A stretch of DNA of 64,000 bases from JAWKXU01 sp020446465. GTDB lineage: Bacteria; Pseudomonadota; Alphaproteobacteria; Sphingomonadales; Sphingomonadaceae. Below the pieces are notes generated by a model. That model saw only the letters and a list, made by a program, of their open reading frames with translations, made no database searches and was not told the DNA's origin. Shown in pieces: positions 34,663 to 43,392 of the stretch. The position numbers were made by a program, and so were the translations under genes. Every line of letters starts with the position of its first letter. Within the stretch, counting starts at the first letter, position 1. The stretch spans positions 248,001 through 312,000 of the forward strand of contig JAWKXU010000002.1 of assembly GCA_041396845.1 (NCBI GenBank), written 5' to 3'.

Positions 34663-35925
34663 TCAACTGCCCCTATCAGCAATATCGGGCGCAGACAGCC
34701 ACTCCGCCATGGCCAGCTGCTTTTCAACAACGGGGGCCGTATCCTCGCCCCGCCGTGCTGACCAGAACCGCACGCCCCGATTGACAAGCCATCGTGGATA
34801 GCCAACCCAGCGCAAGGATTGCTCTGACCCAAACCCGGACATCCGGGCAAGCTGGAGATTGTCAGGGCGCAAGGCCCGCATCAGCCCGTCCGTCCATCCC
34901 GGCTGGTGTCCCACCTCCCGTTCCAGCCGCCGCAACATCGCATGACGTGATCGTGTTTCCGGATCGCTAAGCAACGCCATACGCGCCGCCGACAGATGCG
35001 GCGCGGCCGCAGTCGCTGCGCGGGCGAGGCTGGATGGCACCCACCGCGCCCCATGTTGCAAGGCCAGCGCGACAATAAGGTATAGACCATTTGCGAGGCC
35101 CATCCGGGTCGCGTCAGTTTCAAGTTTTCGCCAGTCAATGGCATGATTGGCAGCGATATAATGCACATCCGACAAGATCAGCGGCCCATTTTCAAACGCA
35201 TGGTGCAAGGTTGCATGTTCGATGAGGTGCAACAGATTGACATGGGCAGTGGGAACTCGTGCCGGAATGCCCAAGAGATTAATGGATTCGTTCGCGCGCC
35301 TCATCATGGCAAGCAACTGACCTTCATGCGCCCACCCTTGCGCGTTCAGCCGGTGATGGATTTCAATCGTCAGCCCCCGGTCGATCTCCTGCACCGGGGG
35401 AAGCTGGTGCGTATGTTCAGGCCCATAATGCACGGAGTGCGGAACCAGTCGATAAGCACGATGGGCAAGCAGCATTTCCTGGGCAGCCACAGCCTCTTCG
35501 CGCCCAAGCAGCAAATCAGCATCGCGCATGGGCCTCAATACCGGATCGGGGTAGTCGCGCCAGGCAAGCGCCCCGCCTTTGAGAACCAGGGGCGCGAAGC
35601 CTTCGCTTCTCAGCAGCTTCAAGGTGTCCACAATCGCAGCGCCTTGTCGCAGGGCATAAAGCGCGTGCCAACGGGCGACAGAGGCAATACGGTCCGCGGC
35701 AGCGGCTGGCACCCGCCCATCGACATCTGCCTTGCGCAATGCCCGTCCAAGCACCGGCGCGATGCGTTGTGTGCAGGCTGTCCGGGCCAGCCAGTCCCAC
35801 CCGTCAGCATCAAGGCGGGTAAACGCGCCTTCATGATTATCATCCGGCGCTGCACAGACACGCAACAGGGCGTCACCGGCAGCCCCCAGGATCATGTCCT
35901 TGTTGCGATCACTCTTCATGCTCAT
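34663..35925 (-). CDS. Nucleotidyltransferase-family protein (PsmN-like candidate peptide-tailoring enzyme)
   Basis: ATG 35925 overlaps the ABC transporter stop in ATGA. The 420-residue protein has the nucleotidyltransferase core 'LRSEGFAPLVLKGGALAWRDYPDPVLRPMRDADLLL' (about residues 100-140), with the two Asp of the metal site in 'RDADLLL', and a later helical domain. It resembles the 'uncharacterised nucleotidyltransferase' family. In the pseudomycoidin lasso cluster a member is reported to add sugar to the phosphorylated peptide. Here that role is inference from context; a sugar or polysaccharide role is the alternative. Confidence 0.8.
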   Translation of the reverse strand: MSMKSDRNKDMILGAAGDALLRVCAAPDDNHEGAFTRLDADGWDWLARTACTQRIAPVLGRALRKADVDGRVPAAAADRIASVARWHALYALRQGAAIVDTLKLLRSEGFAPLVLKGGALAWRDYPDPVLRPMRDADLLLGREEAVAAQEMLLAHRAYRLVPHSVHYGPEHTHQLPPVQEIDRGLTIEIHHRLNAQGWAHEGQLLAMMRRANESINLLGIPARVPTAHVNLLHLIEHATLHHAFENGPLILSDVHYIAANHAIDWRKLETDATRMGLANGLYLIVALALQHGARWVPSSLARAATAAAPHLSAARMALLSDPETRSRHAMLRRLEREVGHQPGWTDGLMRALRPDNLQLARMSGFGSEQSLRWVGYPRWLVNRGVRFWSARRGEDTAPVVEKQLAMAEWLSAPDIADRGS

Positions 35926-37633
35926 ATCTGACACGCCCTGACGGGTACTGCACATTGTCCCAGATCAACGATCGTGTCAGAAAGCTCCAGAATCTGGGGG
36001 CTATGCGTCAAAATCACAATTGTGCATGACCCGCGCAAGCGTTCAACCGTCTGCTTCACAATCGCTTCGTTTGCCCGATCGAGCGCGGATGTCACCTCAT
36101 CCAGAATCAGCAGTTCGGGCTTTCGCACCAACGCGCGGGCAAGCGCCAGTCGCTGTTTTTCACCACCTGAAATCTGACGCCCGCCTTCCCCCACAACCGT
36201 TTGCAAGCCGAGCGGCAGATCATGGACAAAGCTGGCCGACGCCTGATCCAGCGCAGAGCGGATTGATGCCGGGTCATACCCCTGCCCCCCCAGGCGACGT
36301 TTTCTTCAATCGTCCCTTCGATCAAAAACGGGTGTTGCTCGACATAGGCCACCCGACCTCGCCATGCGAGGCGTTGGGGCGGGCCAAGCGGTTTGCCATC
36401 AATCAGCACATGCCCTTTATCCGGGGACAGCAACCCGGCAAGAATATCTGCCAGCGTGCTTTTGCCCGAACCTGACGGGCCGGTCACACCAATTACGCTG
36501 CGGACCGGTATGACGAGATCAAAACCTTGCAATATGGGCGCGCTGCGCCCTGCAAAACTGACGGTTACGGAACGAAGCGCCAGTTCCCTTGTCAACGCGG
36601 GAAGCTCTGCGATTGTGCCTGCCGGCTCTGCATGGCAGCGGGCGGCCTCAATCGTTTGCATGACCGATTGCAAAGCGGGCAGGTCGAAATGCCATTGGCG
36701 CACACTCTGATATAGTCCCGAAATGAGCGGCACTGCCCGCGCAAAAATTGCCAGCATTGGCACGACGACGGCAACAGGTGTCGCAAACCGAAACAGCATG
36801 ACCCAGACCAGCAGCGCCAGTGCAGCAACCGCAATGACCTGAAATAAAAGCCGTGTTTGATCGACTGTCCGATAATACCGCTGCTCGACTTCGCTCAGGC
36901 GTTGCGCGATACCGGCAAACTCCACACCAAGTCGTTGCTGCCCGCCACCAATCCGCGCAGCCCGCAAATGGGCAAGGCCATTGGCAACATGGCGCTGCAT
37001 CGCCCGGTATGCGTCCGAGTAATCTTCACCGACACGCCGCCGCCCCAGGCTGGCGCGCGCGACCAGAAGCCCGGCGACCGCGCCGACAGCCAGCGCCGCC
37101 AATGCCAATGGCCATGACAGGGCAGCCGCTGCTGTAAAGAGCACAACCAATGTTGCCGATGCCGTTCCAATCGAAAGAGCATGGTCAGCCAGGTTGCCGA
37201 CCCGCGCAGATTCGCCAGTAATCAGCGCGGCATGGTCTGCGCTGTTCTGTCCGCTCAGCCAGCGCCACTCCGCTCCGATGATGGCTGCATGGCAATCTTC
37301 ACGCAGACGCCGCGTCATGGTCATGCCAAGCGTCCGGCGCTGCGTCATAGCGGCAAAAACAATCACAGCGCGCACGATCACGACCAGAACTACCAGCGCA
37401 AGCAACGACGCAGCAGGCCAACCTGTAAAATGGGTGAGCCAGGCAAAGCCCTCCATCGCACCTGTCTCGCCAGCAACCATCGCCGTAACCGGCACCAGCA
37501 GCAAGAGACCGACGCCTTCGGTAAGACTGGCGAGAACCATCAGCCCAGCCAGCAAGGCCAACCGCCTCCACCCCGCAAGCGAGACAAGAAGACGAAGCGC
37601 AGCAGCGCTGGAAAAGGACGTATCAGCCGACAT
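35922..37633 (-). pseudogene. ABC-type peptide exporter with a frameshift in a G7 tract
   Basis: The first frame encodes six membrane helices (about residues 15-310) and the nucleotide-binding domain through Walker A 'GVTGPSGSGKST' and the Q-loop 'VAYVEQHPFLIEG', then loses the family pattern after 'IEENVAWGG'. The second frame supplies 'LQTVVGEGGRQISGGEKQRL' (signature) and 'LLILDEVTSALDRA' (Walker B). One extra G in the run of seven G (plus-strand C7 at 36285-36291) restores one continuous protein. Start is ATG 37633, or 37648. It is either a sequencing artefact, slippage switch or real mutation. Function would be export of the modified peptide (LapD/AtxD type). Confidence 0.85.
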
Positions 37634-39566
37634 TGCGACCTTCGACATAGCGAACGAAACGCGCTGTCGCGACTCCCCGGCCAATGGCAAGATTGATCCG
37701 TTCGTTCCAGCGGTCTTGCGGAACATCGCTGCCCGGCCAGCCCTGCAGGTCGTCCATCATCCTGCCGAAATCGAACATCTCTGCAAGCTGGTCATCGGCT
37801 TGCATCTGCGCCATTTCCGCCATGATCGTTTCCCTGTCACGGATAAAGCGCAGCGGCCAGTCACAGGCCTGTGCGCCTGCACGCCTTTCGTTCCGCACAG
37901 ATTCAGGAACGCGACCTTTCAACAAACGGCGGGCAAGCCAACGATCAACGCCATTACGCAGGTACTGGTCATCGGGAATACCGGCGCAAAGCTCCAGCAG
38001 GGGCACAAATGCGGTCGGATCGCGCATTTCAGGCCCATGCAGCAAACGCAGGCCCAGATTGATTTCGGGGGTATTGCAGGACAGACTTGCCAGGACATCG
38101 CGCCGCCATTGCAATGCTGATGCGTAGTCGTAAAAATCGACGTCATGGCCCGCCATATCCGCCCGCGCCATGGCGCCGCTGCGCCGGGCAAAATCCTCAC
38201 GCAAGGGACACCACCGCACGAATGGCGAAGGTCGCCAGGGCCGCTTGCGATCAATCAGGCGGCGCAGCTTCACCGGGACATGCGGCATAAACGATAGCGA
38301 AACGAGCTTGCGCCAGTAGGGCCGTGGATCATCGCTTAGCGCCACTTCCCTTGCCAGCCGACCCAACCTGCCTTGCTTCAGCCAGGTGGGAAAACCTGTC
38401 GATCCATCAAAGCTGAAACCCATGTTGCCAGCATCGCCAGTGAGCATGACATCGCACCCGGCATCAGCGGCACCAGCCATCGCCTCATAAATCCAGTGCA
38501 TGTTCATTTCATTGTGGGTCGGCCACGAGGCGAGGAAAAACATCGCATCAATCCGGTCGCCATAATGCCGGGATGCGGCATCGATGAACTGCGGATCTAT
38601 CTGCGGATACATTGCAGCAAGCGCAGCGACATGCGCCGATTCATCGCCGAAAATGCGCGGGCGTGGCGGCGGCGTCCAGCCACGCATCGGAACCGCGGTA
38701 TAGGCGCGCAACCTTGTGCCCGGTTCCAGATGCTGCGTCGCATAAGTGGCCACCGCCTGCGAATCGAGACCGCCCGACAGCATGATGCCCGGCACCTTTA
38801 CGCCTTCCAGCGTTGCGCGGATCGCCCGGTGGAACTGTTCGTCAACAGCCTCGACATAGTCACTGTCACGCCTGAAACGGACCGGCTTGACCGCGTCGAT
38901 AGACCAGAAGCGTTTAACCCTGCTTCCGGCCCTGTCATGATGAACAATGGTTCCGCACGGGACGCACTGCAAATCCTGATACCAGCTCGATTGCCCGTCA
39001 CGCATATTGAGAAGCATCGAATCTGCGAGCTTCGCGGAATTGATCCGGTCCGGCGCGCCTGCGGCAAACAGCGCCCTCGGCAATGATCCGGCCACGACGC
39101 GATCGCCTTCTCTCCAGACATGCAGCGGGGCAGAACTTGTCGGTGATCGGGCAAGCCGAAGGCACCTTTTGTCAGGCGACCAGACGATCGCCGCATAATC
39201 GCCCACAATATGACGATCGCAGTGATCACCCCAGCGCGCCCAGGCAGCCGCATAGAGGCCTGCATCACGAAGCGGGGCGGCGATACCGATTGTCGCGGCC
39301 AGTTCTGCCCGCTCCATAATGCGGCCTGCCAACAGGACATATGCACCATCCGGGGTTGATGCCGGTTGCAACCGACAGACACGCGGTTTCTGGCCATTTG
39401 GCGCGAAGTCGTTCGCTCTGGTGGCAAGATATGCCCCGGCCACCCGCGCCGATGCAACATTGCCCGCCTTTCCGGGCATCAGGCTGTTGGCAATCCGGTC
39501 ACTAATCGCGGCAAACCAATCCCCGCCTGACAAGTCAGCAGCGGCAACGACAAGCAAATCTGTCAC
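37623..39566 (-). CDS. Asparagine synthetase-like lasso cyclase (C protein)
   Basis: I chose the GTG at 39566 (MTDLLVVAAAD...), just 6 bases downstream of the B2 stop; frame further upstream is B2 antisense. The 647-residue protein has a degenerate glutaminase-like domain (residues 1-220) without the N-terminal catalytic Cys. The synthetase domain has the ATP-pyrophosphatase motif 'LSGGLDSQ' at about 263-270. Lasso cyclases have this design and adenylate an acidic side chain for macrolactam formation. It overlaps the ABC gene by about 11 bp. Confidence 0.88.
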   Translation of the reverse strand: MTDLLVVAAADLSGGDWFAAISDRIANSLMPGKAGNVASARVAGAYLATRANDFAPNGQKPRVCRLQPASTPDGAYVLLAGRIMERAELAATIGIAAPLRDAGLYAAAWARWGDHCDRHIVGDYAAIVWSPDKRCLRLARSPTSSAPLHVWREGDRVVAGSLPRALFAAGAPDRINSAKLADSMLLNMRDGQSSWYQDLQCVPCGTIVHHDRAGSRVKRFWSIDAVKPVRFRRDSDYVEAVDEQFHRAIRATLEGVKVPGIMLSGGLDSQAVATYATQHLEPGTRLRAYTAVPMRGWTPPPRPRIFGDESAHVAALAAMYPQIDPQFIDAASRHYGDRIDAMFFLASWPTHNEMNMHWIYEAMAGAADAGCDVMLTGDAGNMGFSFDGSTGFPTWLKQGRLGRLAREVALSDDPRPYWRKLVSLSFMPHVPVKLRRLIDRKRPWRPSPFVRWCPLREDFARRSGAMARADMAGHDVDFYDYASALQWRRDVLASLSCNTPEINLGLRLLHGPEMRDPTAFVPLLELCAGIPDDQYLRNGVDRWLARRLLKGRVPESVRNERRAGAQACDWPLRFIRDRETIMAEMAQMQADDQLAEMFDFGRMMDDLQGWPGSDVPQDRWNERINLAIGRGVATARFVRYVEGRNVG

Positions 39567-39571
39567 GGTTG

Positions 39572-40096
39572 TCAGTACAGCCCGGTCTGCGCCGCAGCGT
39601 TCGCCTGGCCACAATGGTCGAAGGCAAGCACGGGCCGATAAAGCGCGCGGTCGCAATGGCCAATCACCATATTACCGCAAGATTCCACCCAGGCGTGGAA
39701 AGCGTGGTCGCCTTTCCGGTCGCTGTGATGAACCGCGAGAACCAGACGCGCTGGGAACCCTGCGCCAATCATCAGCCACTGCAGAGCCATGGCGCGCGCA
39801 AGGCACTTGTTCGTGCCTGGAACATACCTGCAAGCCCGATCCACCACACGCGCAAGCGTATGGGCATCCCAATGCCGCGGCTCGCGGTTCGTTGCTGTGG
39901 CTCGCCCTTCAGCGGGCCTCGTCACCACATGCCCCAGCGTCATCTGCCACTTGTTCATGGGAACAAAGCGCACGAGCAGGCGCGCCAGCACAAGCAAAAC
40001 CGCAGTGTGCAGAACCTTCAGCCGCCAGCGCACTGATCCAGACACGGCGCGCCCTTGCACAACAGCAGCGCCGGACAAGTCAGAAGTATTCGGCAA
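39572..40096 (-). CDS. Lasso peptide B2 protein (transglutaminase-like leader peptidase)
   Basis: This 174-residue protein of the Transglut_core3 family carries the catalytic Cys at about 98 ('NKCLARAMALQWLMIGAGFP') and His at about 134 ('DHAFHAWVES'). It overlaps the PqqD-type gene by 17 bp. In lasso pathways B2 cleaves the leader presented by B1. Its size equals stand-alone B2 proteins. Confidence 0.9.
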   Translation of the reverse strand: MPNTSDLSGAAVVQGRAVSGSVRWRLKVLHTAVLLVLARLLVRFVPMNKWQMTLGHVVTRPAEGRATATNREPRHWDAHTLARVVDRACRYVPGTNKCLARAMALQWLMIGAGFPARLVLAVHHSDRKGDHAFHAWVESCGNMVIGHCDRALYRPVLAFDHCGQANAAAQTGLY

Positions 40097-40346
40097 AGCC
40101 CGTAGTCACGAGATGTTCGGCAAAGGTCTGGACGTCATCACGGCAAACCGCCGGTTCGACATCGTATGTCGCCTGTAGCGACGCACAAATACGATCAAGT
40201 TCAGGCTCATCATCGAGCTTTCGCCAGATCGCAAGCCCAACGCCTTTCAAGGCGAAAAAGGCACCCGTCTTGCCATCGATCATGATCAGTTCACCGTCCA
40301 GATCGGTGGACATGAAAGCCGAATGGACTTTACGCAAGCGAGGCAT
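40080..40346 (-). CDS. PqqD-family leader-binding protein (B1)
   Basis: This 88-residue protein has the PqqD/RRE winged-helix pattern: 'GELIMIDGKTGAFFALKGVGLAIWRKLDDEPELDRICASL' then 'DVQTFAEHLVTTGFAEYF'. Stand-alone PqqD proteins (B1) bind the leader of ribosomally made peptides. It lies 19 bp downstream of the precursor gene and overlaps B2. Confidence 0.92.
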   Translation of the reverse strand: MPRLRKVHSAFMSTDLDGELIMIDGKTGAFFALKGVGLAIWRKLDDEPELDRICASLQATYDVEPAVCRDDVQTFAEHLVTTGFAEYF

Positions 40347-40365
40347 GATGCAGGTTCAGGCGTCG

Positions 40366-40512
40366 TCAGCTACGCGTATGGCCGCCTGTGCCATCGTTAC
40401 CCGGAAGCGTTTTGGCAGCGATCGCATCAAGATCGACAGTCAGCTGTTCCAGAACAGGTGCCTCCCACTGCTTGCGCGGGGGCGTCGTATGGCTAACGCT
40501 ATTTTCTGACAT
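40366..40512 (-). CDS. 48-residue precursor peptide of the lasso-like cluster
   Basis: This short gene between kinase and B1 has a GAGGTG ribosome site 12 bases before ATG 40512. It encodes 48 residues. The leader part has 'KQWEAPVLEQLTVDLDAIA' (residues 14-32), matching the 'W..P.LE.L.V' leader of kinase-associated lasso precursors. The C-terminal part reads 'AKTLPGNDGTGGHTRS' and ends in Ser48, the position phosphorylated in paeninodin-type peptides. Only Asp40 could close a ring; with Thr35 as the usual -2 residue the core would start with Pro37, which is not canonical. Assignment rests on context and leader. Confidence 0.78.
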   Translation of the reverse strand: MSENSVSHTTPPRKQWEAPVLEQLTVDLDAIAAKTLPGNDGTGGHTRS

Positions 40513-40559
40513 CTTGATCTACACACCTCAAATGACGGCAAACAGCCGAAAATCATGGT

Positions 40560-41480
40560 TTATTTATAGCGGTCTGACCAGAAGGGCAAGCCATCGACGA
40601 TTACGGCACTTTCCAGAATGTCCGCAACCTGCCGCAGGGTTTCGTCAAACCGGTCGGAAGACTTTGGCCGTGTCAGGCGCCAGAACCGCACCGAACTGGC
40701 AACCTGCATCATCAGATGGGCGTGCAGCCGCGCATCCTTCCGCGCGATATGCACAAATGCCCTATACATGGCTTGCGGAAGAAGCGTAAGCTTTTCACTG
40801 CCCGAAATGGGCGCAATGCCAAAGCGATCCCCCCATTCCAGAAATACCAGATCGACAAGTGGGCGCGCTTGCCGCTCCCTTCGTGTGGGCTGTGCATAAA
40901 ACTTTCCGGGAAGGGCGCGCATCTCGTCGGCGTTTGCGGCCGGCACATGTTCCAGCGCATCCGCCCACAGCTTCAATGGCTTTCCATCCGGCAAGGCCAG
41001 CATCGCCCCAGATGATGGCGCCAGCACCAGCGTATCATCGCAAACGTGCGCCCAGCCGTGCTGCGCCAGTCCCGCAGCCAGCGTGGACTTGCCCCCGCCA
41101 GACTCAGCCGTGAAAGCAACCACCCTGCCATCTTTCGCAACGGCGCTGGCATGAAGCGGGAGAAAGCCGTTCAACCATGCCACTGCCCCGAAGACAGTGC
41201 CCCACAAGAACACTTCACATTCGTCTTGTGCAGCCTCACCGCCGTTTGGGGGCAGTTGAACAACGACCCCGCTGCCCTTCCGATAATGGAACCCCACCCC
41301 GCCACGCGTTCTGAACAGGAACCCGGTTTCAGAAATGGTGATGTCATCATGGTCGTAGAAACTGCCGGAAAGTGTTTCAGGCACATCGCCATGGCTGACA
41401 CGCATTTCGGCACACAGGCGGGCCAGCAATTCCTCTCCTGCCGATCCGGCGCAATCAGAGCCATGAGTTTCATGCGGCAT
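40560..41480 (-). CDS. HPr kinase-like peptide serine kinase
   Basis: This 306-residue protein has an N-terminal beta domain and an HPr kinase/phosphorylase-like catalytic domain with P-loop 'TAESGGGKSTLAAGL' (about residues 124-138) and 'HVCDDTLVLA'. Homologues in paeninodin-type clusters phosphorylate the C-terminal Ser of the precursor. The precursor gene 47 bp downstream does end in Ser. A general HPr kinase is unlikely, since the family's C-terminal HPr-binding helix is not evident. Confidence 0.87.
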   Translation of the reverse strand: MPHETHGSDCAGSAGEELLARLCAEMRVSHGDVPETLSGSFYDHDDITISETGFLFRTRGGVGFHYRKGSGVVVQLPPNGGEAAQDECEVFLWGTVFGAVAWLNGFLPLHASAVAKDGRVVAFTAESGGGKSTLAAGLAQHGWAHVCDDTLVLAPSSGAMLALPDGKPLKLWADALEHVPAANADEMRALPGKFYAQPTRRERQARPLVDLVFLEWGDRFGIAPISGSEKLTLLPQAMYRAFVHIARKDARLHAHLMMQVASSVRFWRLTRPKSSDRFDETLRQVADILESAVIVDGLPFWSDRYK

Positions 41481-41626
41481 GATGACGCAACCCTATGACG
41501 CAAGTAACCCGTGACCGCAAAACATGCCACACAGAAACTTGAAAACTTTTCCGCAACACTATAGGCCCCATAGGACGCTGATCGCAGTGTGTTATCATGC
41601 TGCACCTGTTAGGGAGAATGCCGGAA
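41481..41626. promoter_or_regulatory. Divergent intergenic region between kinase and small secreted protein gene
   Basis: These 146 bases separate the start of the minus-strand peptide series from the plus-strand gene at 41627. Both promoters should lie here. An AGGGAG ribosome site precedes the plus-strand start. I see no convincing sigma-70 boxes or operator palindrome. Confidence 0.4.
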
Positions 41627-41974
41627 ATGAAACTGGCTCATGTCGTTTCTGCAGTTGCCACTGCGACGCTGGCTTTGACCCCCATTGCCGCGCAGGCTGG
41701 TACGCGTGCGACGGATTCAACGGATTCACCTGGCACTACCGCGAAAGCAGCAGAGGCACGCAATCTGGCTCGCGCAGCCGGGTTTTGCGCGCCTGCAGGG
41801 GGGCGTGGAACTGTCGATGGTGCAGGAACTGCTGTCGATGTAGCGGCCGAAACTGTAAAGCGCGCCACGGTATCAAAATACCTGCTGATCGGGCTAGGCG
41901 TTGGCGCGACCGCAGTCGGGGTCGCTGCGGCGTCATCCGGCGGGGGTGGCAACAAATCCAACGGTGCAAACTAG
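41627..41974 (+). CDS. Small secreted or membrane-anchored protein of the polysaccharide locus
   Basis: This 115-residue protein (ATG 41627) has a signal peptide ending AAQAG and a Thr/Ser/Ala-rich middle. A single C-terminal hydrophobic helix ('YLLIGLGVGATAVGVAAASS') is followed by 'GGGGNKSNGAN'. I do not recognise a family. The layout (export signal, one late helix, Gly tail) and position before a polymerase gene suggest an envelope accessory protein. An ATG 9 bases earlier is an alternative start. Confidence 0.65.
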   Translation: MKLAHVVSAVATATLALTPIAAQAGTRATDSTDSPGTTAKAAEARNLARAAGFCAPAGGRGTVDGAGTAVDVAAETVKRATVSKYLLIGLGVGATAVGVAAASSGGGGNKSNGAN

Positions 41975-42000
41975 GCGGCGTAGACCTGATTTCACCCTGA

Positions 42001-43392
42001 ATGGATTTTTTCAGCTCTCCGTCACGCGCAAGCGCACGGCAACCAGCGCGATATATGCGGTTTGACAGGGCACGCCAATTTCAACTCCTGATCGTTATCG
42101 CTTTGCTCGCTGGCGGTGGCGGCGTGGCCTATGGTTTTGCCAACCTCGCTGTGCAACTGACTGCCTTGGCGCTTCTTGCGGCAAACTTGCCAGCCGTCGG
42201 CGCGTTCTTCTTTCGACCGCAGTCGATAGCACTTACCATCTTGTGCACAGCATCGCTCGCCCTGCCTTTATTCCAGATCATTCCGTTACCCTCTACGCTT
42301 TGGACGGAACTGCCGGGCAGGCAGATCGTCCATCAGTCACTGATGATTTCGGGAGGATTGGGCTGGTTTCCGTTCAGTCTTGACAGCGCCCGCACGCTCG
42401 TTGCGTTCCTTGGCCTCTTACTTCCGATGGCCATCATTGCGGTGGGCGCATCGCTCAGCCGTGAGGCGCTGATGAGAGCTTGCCGCACTGTCGTTGCAAT
42501 CGGGGTGGCAGGCTTTGCCCTTGGGGCTGTTCAGGTGCTGTCGAGCGGGCAAGTCGGCTTGCTTTACCCCGAAAATCCGATGCCCGGCGTCATGTTCACC
42601 ACTTTCGCCAATAGAAATTCAGCCGGGCTATTCATGGTCTGCTGCCTGATTATGCTGGCCACCCTGCCCATCGGACATTCGGCCCGTCGTCAATTACTGA
42701 TGCGGGCGGGTGTCGGCGCCCTGCTCACGCTCGGTGTCTTTCTCACGCAGTCGCGATCCAGCATGGTGCTGCTCATTGTTCCTGCAATGCTGGCCTTGCT
42801 GCAAGCGGGAACATTCGGGCAGGCTCACAAAAGCGGGAAGAGTGTTTCGCGCAAAACACCGGCAAAGTTCTATTTTGGCGGCGCGGGTCTGCTTGTGGCA
42901 GCGCTTGTCGCCGCTGTCGCCCTGCTGCCCGCCAGCCGAATATCCACCAGTCTGGAACGGTTCAGTCATACCAGCGATGCGCGCGCGATGATCTGGGATG
43001 ATTCCCTGTTCGCAGCGAAGCGTTACTGGCCGGCAGGGGCGGGCATGGGCACTTTCGATGAAGTGTTCCAGGTTGATGAATCGCTTGAACATCTCAGCCC
43101 GCGCACTGCCGGGCGCGCGCATAATGACTATATCGAAATCGCTATCGAAGCCGGCGCTGCCGGGCTGGCGCTCGTGGCGTTTTGGGCCGCATTGGTTCTG
43201 TGGCTGACTGTAAAAGCCCGCAAAAGCCCTGACCGACAACTCGGCTGGGGGTGTGCCGCCATTCTCATGTGCATGGCTCTCCAGTCCGGACTTGATTACC
43301 CGCTTCGCAGTCAGGCGATACTGGGGCTTGCCGCGCTGGCATTGGCCGTCCTCGTGCGTGTTGCAAATCCGGACGAGGGGGAACGATCTTGA
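42001..43392 (+). CDS. O-antigen ligase/polymerase-like membrane protein
   Basis: This 463-residue protein has about 10-12 membrane helices. A large central loop begins with 'FTTFANRNSAGLFMVCCLIMLA' and contains 'LTQSRSSMVLLI' and 'AGMGTFDEVFQVDE...RAHNDYIEIAIEAGAAGL'. These are the Wzy_C (O-antigen ligase) motifs, including the conserved 'HNDY.E...E.G'. It would polymerise or attach surface glycan made with the rfb products. It is coupled to the next gene by TTGA overlap. Confidence 0.9.
   Translation: MDFFSSPSRASARQPARYMRFDRARQFQLLIVIALLAGGGGVAYGFANLAVQLTALALLAANLPAVGAFFFRPQSIALTILCTASLALPLFQIIPLPSTLWTELPGRQIVHQSLMISGGLGWFPFSLDSARTLVAFLGLLLPMAIIAVGASLSREALMRACRTVVAIGVAGFALGAVQVLSSGQVGLLYPENPMPGVMFTTFANRNSAGLFMVCCLIMLATLPIGHSARRQLLMRAGVGALLTLGVFLTQSRSSMVLLIVPAMLALLQAGTFGQAHKSGKSVSRKTPAKFYFGGAGLLVAALVAAVALLPASRISTSLERFSHTSDARAMIWDDSLFAAKRYWPAGAGMGTFDEVFQVDESLEHLSPRTAGRAHNDYIEIAIEAGAAGLALVAFWAALVLWLTVKARKSPDRQLGWGCAAILMCMALQSGLDYPLRSQAILGLAALALAVLVRVANPDEGERS

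Noticed and set aside
35881..36206. Separate 94-residue ABC ATPase gene
   Set aside because: It contains only the signature and Walker B half of an ATPase and aligns as the continuation of the upstream frame after a one-base change in the G7 tract.
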